Positions 32,023 through 37,824 of a DNA stretch of 37,824 nt are shown here, in pieces. The notes below the pieces were generated by a model that saw only the letters and a list, made by a program, of their open reading frames with translations, ran no database searches and was not told the origin of the DNA. The DNA is from a virus. The first letter of the stretch is position 1. Every line of letters starts with the position of its first letter. The stretch covers positions 1 through 37,824 of IMG/VR virus record IMGVR_UViG_3300021247_000501, one strand, 5' to 3'. Position numbers and translations under genes: made by a program.

Positions 32023-34056
32023 TTATTTAACCAATGAAAGCGATTGATAAAGAGTATCTCTAAATAAAACATCTATCAAGAATCTTCGATATTCGGGAAC
32101 TTCATCTAATATCACATTTTCATTATCAAGCATGTTGAAAAAAATTTCACTATTGTCTAAAATACTGTTACCATAAAGAGTATTGTCGAAAACATTATTA
32201 TATTCAAAAAATAGGTAAAATTTCTTGATATCGTTGTAACTATATTCCGAAGGAAGAACCAGACCCCATCCCCAATTCTCGTTATAATCAGATAATTTGT
32301 AATAATTCGTATTAGTATCCTCTACAGGTTGTAGAGTGTTCAAGAAAACATATTCATTGCTGAATTTCTCCAAAGCTACAATTGGAATACCTGCCGATAT
32401 CACATATGTGTCGGTATTAATCTGATTTCCTAAATTAATACCGTATGTTTCTCTAGTCGAATAACCTTTTAGGTCGAAATTCTGATTGAATTTGTTCTTG
32501 AATCCAAGTAATTTATTATCAGACAAAGATGCGATATCCATTATCCGTTTAATTTTTGATGGATAAGTGGCAATCAACGAATCGTAGATGTTATCAGGCG
32601 TTACCCCCATCATTTTCATCTGTGATATGAGAGATGTCAGTTCATCCCTATCAACATCTTGAGTGTTTTCCACGAAATTTGTTATTTTTTCATATATCTT
32701 CTTACCCAGTGTATCATAAGATGAATCAATATTACCAAATATTGAACCTATGAAATCATCAAACAACACTTCTTTATCGAATAAAAATTCTTGGAATCTT
32801 AAACCTTTGAACATTTCAGTCGCATCGAAATCTTCATTTTTTTTAGTTATTGTGATGAAATCTTGAGGATATACATCAAAAACGGAAGATACCCCTTCAA
32901 TGTTAAAAACAGAACCGTTTATAGAAGATACTGATCCACTAATTGTTATTTCAACATCATTTATTTTGTAACCATTTCTAAATATGATAGATTTTCTCGT
33001 AGAACCATCGAAATCTTCAATGTTTCTCACGGTGTAATACATGGGAGGAACCACCGCATTAGACGACAACACTACAAAATTGAAATTTGTGGAAGATAAT
33101 GAGCGAATATTCTTCACTGTGTAGTCTTCAGAATCCTTGACCTTTATTACAAAAGGGATTTCAACATTGTTGAATTTCGTATCATCAAGTTCAAAAGAAT
33201 TTGATGGGTAGAATTCACCATCGATACCATTTGAGGTGATCGAAAATCTGTCAATCTCATTATTTACTACTATATTTGCTGATAATTCTATGGCTAAATT
33301 GTTATTGTAAATCTCATTATTTCTTTTATCGAAAAAGAATTTCAATCTGACCTTATCGACAGTATCATTTTTGAAATACACCTTACTTGTTCCAGATAAT
33401 CCAACGTAGAAAGAATCTTCGTCAGTCGAATTTGCTATAACTATCGAATTATTTCGAATTTTAGCGTAAATGGGAGTCGTATCTATTACAATTTTATCAC
33501 TCGCTACAAATTCATCTGAAGATTTTTTGTAATTGAATTTTTTATTGTAAATAGAGTAATTGTTCCTCAAGTGGATGAACTTATCTTTCTCATCTTGGAA
33601 GAAATATTGACTATCACTACCATACACACGATAATAAATATCACTCTTCTCCACATTTGATGGATAAAAAGCATTGAAAATGATAGGTCCTTCAATTTTA
33701 CCAGCTTTCCATGTGATACTGTTATTGTAAGTCGGATTTTCAAAATTCACATTGAATGTGAATGGTAAAAAATCTTTAATATCAACAATTTTCGATGTTC
33801 TCGATACGATAGCATTTGAAAAACAATCATAAATTGTCAAATTTGTCACATATCTACCAGGCTTCTCATAGTATTTTTTAGCTGTCAGAGCGGTTGAATA
33901 AGTATCATCTCCGAAATCCCATAATGTTCTAATATAAAAGAAATTCTCAACATTAGGAATAAATGTTAAAGGTGTTTCTTTCAAAGCATAAGAACTTAAA
34001 GACGGCTGATTCTTGAAGTCTATGATGGAGTATTCTAAATCTGCTAAATTACTCAT
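32023..34056 (-). CDS. Baseplate wedge-region protein with PKD domain, 677 aa
   Basis: The N-terminus carries a PKD fold: FFYIRTLWDFGDDTYSTALT then KKYYEKPGRYVTNLTIYDCF (about 40-85), with the signature WDFGDD and Y.V.L.I.D. The remainder is beta-rich with a helical block (ITNFVENTQDVDRDELTSLI, about 460-530). PKD domains in tail proteins mediate protein or glycan contacts. Directly downstream of gp6 and coupled to it by an 8-bp overlap, it sits in the gp7-like position, so a wedge role is inferred. Confidence 0.7.
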   Translation of the reverse strand: MSNLADLEYSIIDFKNQPSLSSYALKETPLTFIPNVENFFYIRTLWDFGDDTYSTALTAKKYYEKPGRYVTNLTIYDCFSNAIVSRTSKIVDIKDFLPFTFNVNFENPTYNNSITWKAGKIEGPIIFNAFYPSNVEKSDIYYRVYGSDSQYFFQDEKDKFIHLRNNYSIYNKKFNYKKSSDEFVASDKIVIDTTPIYAKIRNNSIVIANSTDEDSFYVGLSGTSKVYFKNDTVDKVRLKFFFDKRNNEIYNNNLAIELSANIVVNNEIDRFSITSNGIDGEFYPSNSFELDDTKFNNVEIPFVIKVKDSEDYTVKNIRSLSSTNFNFVVLSSNAVVPPMYYTVRNIEDFDGSTRKSIIFRNGYKINDVEITISGSVSSINGSVFNIEGVSSVFDVYPQDFITITKKNEDFDATEMFKGLRFQEFLFDKEVLFDDFIGSIFGNIDSSYDTLGKKIYEKITNFVENTQDVDRDELTSLISQMKMMGVTPDNIYDSLIATYPSKIKRIMDIASLSDNKLLGFKNKFNQNFDLKGYSTRETYGINLGNQINTDTYVISAGIPIVALEKFSNEYVFLNTLQPVEDTNTNYYKLSDYNENWGWGLVLPSEYSYNDIKKFYLFFEYNNVFDNTLYGNSILDNSEIFFNMLDNENVILDEVPEYRRFLIDVLFRDTLYQSLSLVK
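32024..32030 (-). promoter_or_regulatory. Late promoter-like TTAAATA for the 848-aa gene
   Basis: Minus-strand TTAAATA, 6-nt gap, ATG. It overlaps the stop codon region of the 677-aa gene. Confidence 0.52.
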
Positions 34057-35860
34057 CGGATATGATTATTTTCTGATAAATTGATTGAGGGTTGTAAAAA
34101 TAAGGGAATTTGAAAAACGGTAAATTCGTAGTCTGATTAACAATCGAATCATCGGCGTTTTCATAGATAGGATTCCAAGATACAAATGATATACCATTGA
34201 AAATTTCGTTATTATCATTCACTGTTCTGATTCCAGTGACACCTTCTAAAGATAAAATTTCTGATGTTAGCTTGGAAATGTCCAATTTTTGACCTAATTT
34301 GTTATTAGAATTGTCAAAGAAATTTAGAATGACTTCCCCAACTTTCTTTTTCAAATTTTCCGAATTAACTCTAAAATTATTCGTTCTGATAATTTGTAAT
34401 TTACTAATATCTGAAATATCTTTTGAAGCTTGTGATGTTGTGAACCCGATATCAAAAGCCATGTAAACAGGATCTCTGGGGACAACTTCATGACTAATGA
34501 TTTTTCTCTTGGAAGTTTTTTCGACAATCAAGTTTTTCAATGCGTTTGATAAAAATGGTGGATAAGCACCATCTTCAGTTAATTTGAATTTCGGAACACA
34601 GAACACATTGATGTTATTAAAATCACAAGAATCTGCAAAATTGACTTGATTGATAATAACTCTGTTTGTTTTATTGGGATCGACGCATATCTTGTAGAAG
34701 TAATCAATATATTCGTTTATAAATTGTTTGTTTCCGACCGTTTTCACAGAAGTTACAACATTTGCCATCTCTTTATTCAAAAAGGCGTTATCATAGTCTT
34801 CCTCCGTTACCAATTTTAACTGAGAATTGAGATATTTAGGGACATTTTCTTTAATCTGGTCAACACTTTCAGCATTCGAAATTGCTGTGGAATTTTCAGT
34901 GTTGGTGAATGTTAGATAGGAGTTATTGGATAGATTGATGATGTTTTCCGATAAAATACTGCTCGTATCATTGTAAATTTGGTTGAATTTTGAACTATTG
35001 TAATTAAAAATTTTATTACCGTTGATGGTGTTCTTACTGATTAGTCCTTTAGTATTATCACTCAGAATATAATAGATAGCTACCTCATCACCACTTTTCA
35101 ATTTTCTACCGAAAATATCATTTCCAAATTTTACTTCGTAAAAACCATCATCATTGAGACGAACACTGTAATATCTATCACTATCATTCGCCAAAAAGAT
35201 ATTATCCAATTCTCTGTATTGATACCATTTCCCATCATCTACCTCTTTTACATACACGCTGATAGTGCCATCAGCGATGAATCTGGTATCGTTATTATCC
35301 ACTCTATTTACAACGACGATGGGAAGAGTTTCGAATTCAACACCAGTAGCGAAATAGGATGGATATTCACCAATATTACCTTGATAAAGTATCAAATTAT
35401 TTTTAATACTTTCAATATCTTGATCACCCGTGATCGTTTTTTCAAAAGTAAAATCATCTACTAATGTGTATTGAATTTTATCAACTAAAAAATAGCTATA
35501 TTTTCTTAAAGTGTAGCTCCCCACAGGTAAAGATGCTCCTGCAATACAAGAAACAGGTACCAGAGATGTTTGTTTTCCAGTGGGTTTATAACCAATTAGA
35601 TTTACAATTTTGTTAATATTTTCATATAAAGTAGCTTGGGAAAACATACTTTCCGAAGCAGTCTGATTCAAATAAAACAGAAGAACGTGATAACTATATG
35701 CGATAATATCAATGAAAGATGATATGTTACTACCTTCGTAGTTTTGATCTGTAAATTTGGAATTTTCATTCAATCTTTGGATGATGAAATCTTTCAAAGA
35801 GACAGCATCAAAATTGATGTAAGCGTTTTTCGGTAAATTATATTCCAGAGATTCTTTCAT
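34049..35860 (-). CDS. 6: Baseplate wedge protein, T4 gp6-like (baseplate J family)
   Basis: 603 aa (T4 gp6 is 660). Typical gp6 N-terminus: INFDAVSLKDFIIQRLNENS then NYEGSNISSFIDIIAYSYHV and LFYLNQTASESMFSQATLYE, followed by KIVNLIGYKPTG. The middle baseplate-J region has YEVKFGNDIFGRKLKSGDEV and LVTEEDYDNAFL; the C-terminus contains LDISKLTSEILSLEGVTGIR. It forms the wedge ring that joins the baseplate hub. Preceded by a CTAAATA element 6 nt from ATG. Confidence 0.93.
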   Translation of the reverse strand: MKESLEYNLPKNAYINFDAVSLKDFIIQRLNENSKFTDQNYEGSNISSFIDIIAYSYHVLLFYLNQTASESMFSQATLYENINKIVNLIGYKPTGKQTSLVPVSCIAGASLPVGSYTLRKYSYFLVDKIQYTLVDDFTFEKTITGDQDIESIKNNLILYQGNIGEYPSYFATGVEFETLPIVVVNRVDNNDTRFIADGTISVYVKEVDDGKWYQYRELDNIFLANDSDRYYSVRLNDDGFYEVKFGNDIFGRKLKSGDEVAIYYILSDNTKGLISKNTINGNKIFNYNSSKFNQIYNDTSSILSENIINLSNNSYLTFTNTENSTAISNAESVDQIKENVPKYLNSQLKLVTEEDYDNAFLNKEMANVVTSVKTVGNKQFINEYIDYFYKICVDPNKTNRVIINQVNFADSCDFNNINVFCVPKFKLTEDGAYPPFLSNALKNLIVEKTSKRKIISHEVVPRDPVYMAFDIGFTTSQASKDISDISKLQIIRTNNFRVNSENLKKKVGEVILNFFDNSNNKLGQKLDISKLTSEILSLEGVTGIRTVNDNNEIFNGISFVSWNPIYENADDSIVNQTTNLPFFKFPYFYNPQSIYQKIIISDE

Positions 35861-35866
35861 TTTAAT

Positions 35867-35873
35867 TATTTAG
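35867..35873 (-). promoter_or_regulatory. 6: Late promoter-like CTAAATA for gp6
   Basis: Minus-strand CTAAATA, 6-nt gap (ATTAAA), ATG. It overlaps the gp25 stop region. Confidence 0.58.
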
Positions 35874-36355
35874 AGTATCGAATACCCGTTTGTGTTTAAT
35901 TTCGACTTAATAGACAAGTCAGTAATATTCAAACTGGGGACATTTATCTGTAAATAGATTTCATATTCATTATTATCTGGTTCAGCCAAAATTCTTAAAT
36001 CTTTAATAGATATTCTTGGTTCCATTTTTGGAAGCTTGTTGATAATATCATCTTTGATTACTTCGGCTGTATATTTGTTGATAGGTTCGAATAAAAAACG
36101 CCTCAAATCAATACCGAAAGTAGGATTTAATATTTTTTGCCCTGGTGATGTGGTGAAACAATTGGCGATACTATTTTTTATCGACTCAATATCGAAAATA
36201 GCTTGAACATCTTTCAATTTTTCCTTTCTGTTTAATTGATTATTGAAAAAGTATTGAGGTTCTAAATCAAAATTGATATCCTTGTAAAGATAACCGTTTT
36301 CAGTGGATTTTTGATCCATTTCACTTTTTTTAAGAGATGTTATCTTTATGCTCAT
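35870..36355 (-). CDS. 25: Baseplate wedge protein, T4 gp25-like
   Basis: 161 aa of the GPW/gp25 family. Signature: DIESIKNSIANCFTTSPGQK then ILNPTFGIDLRRFLFEPINK and EPRISIKDLRI. T4 gp25 is 132 aa; the extra length is an N-terminal extension. The start at 36355 is chosen because CTAAATA lies 5 nt upstream; an in-frame ATG further upstream (36388) would read through that element. It nucleates sheath assembly on the baseplate. First gene of the minus-strand late block. Confidence 0.93.
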   Translation of the reverse strand: MSIKITSLKKSEMDQKSTENGYLYKDINFDLEPQYFFNNQLNRKEKLKDVQAIFDIESIKNSIANCFTTSPGQKILNPTFGIDLRRFLFEPINKYTAEVIKDDIINKLPKMEPRISIKDLRILAEPDNNEYEIYLQINVPSLNITDLSIKSKLNTNGYSIL

Positions 36356-36360
36356 ACAAT

Positions 36361-36367
36361 TATTTAG
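36361..36367 (-). promoter_or_regulatory. 25: Late promoter-like CTAAATA for gp25
   Basis: Minus-strand CTAAATA, 5-nt gap (ATTGT), ATG at 36355. Divergent from the plus-strand element at 36375; only 7 bases separate the two. Confidence 0.62.
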
Positions 36368-36374
36368 GTAAATG

Positions 36375-36381
36375 TTAAATA
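36375..36381 (+). promoter_or_regulatory. Late promoter-like TTAAATA for the fibre gene
   Basis: TTAAATA, gap ATAAC (5 nt), ATG at 36387. The 16-base context is identical to that at 18621-18636. Confidence 0.62.
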
Positions 36382-36386
36382 ATAAC

Positions 36387-37766
36387 ATGCCAAAGATTTC
36401 TCAATATGTTCCTGCGTCAACACCATTATCTGGTGGTGAAGTCATTATTCTCAATCAAAACGGGACCACATTCAACACCACTCTTAACACGGTTAAAGAT
36501 TATATGGGTCCAAATGGATCTGATGTTTCAACTTTATCAGCTAATTGGGAAAATACCTCAACAACTTTTAGAGCGAATTCGGCTAATTGGGAAAATACCA
36601 CGACAACTTTTAGAGCGAATTCGGCTAATTTTGCTAGAATTGACCAACCTAATACATTTTCTTGTGATCAAATTTTTTCAAGTGGTAATATTTTTTTAGG
36701 AGGTGGATTACCATCAGTGGCAATTAGAAATCGAGGAAATTGTGGAGTCACAATTGGTTATGACGTTGGCGTTCCTTCTAATAATACATTTTTAGTTGGT
36801 AATTGTGCTGGTAATTTGGCTACAAATGCGTGTCACTCTAATTTTTTAGGTAATAATAGTGGTAATTCTGCCACAAACGCTTTCTTTTCTAATTTCTCAG
36901 GTTGTAATGCTGGTCTTTCAGCCACAAATGCTAATAACTCTAATTTCTTAGGTCGAAATGCTGGTCGCCTTGCTACAAATGCGTGTCATTCTAATTTCTC
37001 GGGTTGTAATACTGGGTGTAATGCTAGAAATGCTAGCTTTTCCAATTTCTTTGGTTATAATGCTGGATGTAACGCTACAAACGCCAGCAGTTCTAATTTC
37101 TTAGGTTCTAGTTCTGGTCGAAATTCTACAAATGCTCGTAATTCTAATTTTTTAGGTGCTGGCACTGGTAGAAACGCCATAAATGCTTGTTTTTCCAATT
37201 TCATAGGTAATTATTCTGGTTATGGTGCTACAAATGCTTTTTCTTCTAACTTCTTAGGTGGTAATTCTGGTTATTATGCTAATAACTCATCATATTCAAA
37301 TTTCTTAGGTTATAACACTGGTAGGAGTGCTACAAATGCATGTCATTCTAATTTCTTGGGATTGTATTCTGGTTGTGCTGCTGCAAATGCTTCCTTTTCT
37401 AACTTCTTAGGTAGATGCTCTGGTCGTTCTGCGACAAATGCTAACAACTCCAATTTTTTTGGTAGATACGCTGGTTTTATATCCACAAATGCGTGTCATT
37501 CTAATTTCTCAGGTTATAATGCTGGTCGAAGTGCTGCAAATGCTAATAACTCTAATTTCTTGGGTTCTAATGCTGGATGTAATGCCACGAGTGCTAATAA
37601 TTCTAATTTTTTAGGTAATGGTGCTGGTCAAAATTCTACAAATGCTTGTTTTTCTAATTTCTTAGGTAATAGTGCTGGGCGAAATTCTGCGTGTGCGGTC
37701 AATTCCAATTTCTTAGGTAATAATGCTGGTTTTAGTGCTGCAAGTGCTAATAACTCTAATTTCTTA
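36387..37766 (+). CDS. Repeat-solenoid tail-fibre protein, 3' truncated at contig end
   Basis: At least 460 aa. The N-terminal attachment part MPKISQYVPASTPLSGGEVI then ILNQNGTTFNTTLNTVKDYM is typical of fibre-base domains. Two 14-residue repeats (SANWENT.TTFRAN) precede VTIGYDVGVPSNNTFLVGN, then nineteen 17-residue repeats with consensus GxNAGxxATNAxxSNFL. The short Gly/Ala/Asn periodicity resembles YadA-head-type left-handed rolls, so a trimeric beta-solenoid shaft is likely. The start at 36387 follows the late element. The apparent end (IGRAHV then stop) is adapter sequence, so the true C-terminus is missing. Confidence 0.85.
36540..36623 (+). repeat. Two tandem 42-bp units (plus a partial third)
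   Basis: Units 36540-36581 and 36582-36623 differ at only two bases; a third begins GCTAATTT at 36624. They encode the 14-residue motif SANWENTxTTFRAN. The near identity implies recent duplication. Confidence 0.85.
36798..37766 (+). repeat. Nineteen tandem 51-bp coding repeats
   Basis: 969 bp, 19 units of 51 bp (17 codons) beginning at GGT in GNCAG and ending with SNFL. G1, G5, S14, N15 and F16 are near-invariant, while positions 2-3, 6-7 and 12-13 vary (NN, CH, FS, SS). Units differ at many bases, so this is not a simple microsatellite. The array runs into the adapter and may be longer. Confidence 0.92.
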
Positions 37767-37769
37767 GAT

Positions 37770-37824
37770 ATCGGAAGAGCACACGTCTGAACTCCAATCA
37801 CATCACGATCTCGTATGCCGTCTT
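37770..37824. other. Illumina TruSeq adapter contamination (not phage DNA)
   Basis: From ATCGGAAGAGCACACGTC onward the window follows the TruSeq index adapter, through CTGAACTCCA-TCAC, the six-base index ATCACG (37802-37807) and ATCTCGTATGCCGTCTT. One mismatch is seen at 37797 (A for G). Bases 37767-37769 are a junction of uncertain origin. This should be trimmed. Confidence 0.97.

Noticed and set aside
36798-37766. Regular repeats that could suggest a CRISPR array
   Set aside because: Repeats are directly adjacent 51-bp units without spacers, continuous in one coding frame with amino-acid-level conservation.
36387-37766. Diversity-generating retroelement acting on the variable fibre repeats
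   Set aside because: No reverse transcriptase, template repeat or adenine-biased variation is visible in the window.

Overview
This window is a piece of a low-GC, T4-like tailed phage (myovirus) genome, probably assembled from a shotgun or metagenomic library. The assignment rests on recognisable T4-type replication genes (UvsX recombinase, gp41 helicase, a gp59-like loader, gp32 ssDNA-binding protein, gp45 clamp, gp61 primase) and baseplate genes (gp25, gp6, a gp10-like collar protein). The host cannot be read from the window. Most starts lack a Shine-Dalgarno sequence and have A/T-rich leaders. No tRNA, integrase or CRISPR array is visible, and no stretch over 300 bases lacks a gene. The last ~55 bases are Illumina adapter, so the phage sequence really ends near 37766-37769, inside a tail-fibre repeat gene.

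Layout: 1-1785 (+) holds the UvsX 3' end and two adenine-type DNA methyltransferases. 1771-5445 is a late-type island: a 564-aa minus-strand protein, an easily missed 37-residue ORF and a 578-aa modular protein ending in an ADP-ribosyltransferase-like domain. 5432-13785 (+) is a compact early/middle block: glycosyltransferase, gp41, YopX protein, a gp21-protease relative, DHH phosphoesterase, a P-loop protein, gp59-like, gp32, gp45 and small genes. A LAGLIDADG homing endonuclease sits antisense at 13782-14735. 14781-21303 (mostly +) carries a HAD phosphatase, gp61, a RlaP-type nucleotidyltransferase, a membrane zinc-ribbon protein and small unknowns, with one acidic late-type gene on the minus strand. 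21286-36355 (-) is the baseplate and tail-fibre block. 36387 to the end (+) is a fibre gene with nineteen 17-residue repeats.

Regulation: gene starts that open late units carry [C/T/A]TAAATA followed by 5-7 nt, in most cases exactly 5, and then the start codon. This looks like the T4 late promoter TATAAATA. With T4 geometry, a 5-nt gap puts transcription start on the start codon itself, so the late mRNAs may be leaderless. Genes inside late operons lack the motif and instead overlap by ATGA or a few bases. A second motif, AAAAACTAGA joined to a -10-like hexamer, precedes three small early/middle genes.

The most interesting candidate system is a set of late-promoter proteins (37 aa, 578 aa, 138 aa and perhaps 564 aa) whose N-termini share a short amphipathic tag ending in (L/I)-x-E, usually before Ala. 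This resembles the T4 capsid-targeting and gp21 cleavage signal. The 578-aa protein carries the tag twice, with a third copy in frame after its amber stop, and ends in an ART-like domain. A set of processed, head-packaged and injected effectors analogous to T4 Alt and the internal proteins is proposed; this is inference.
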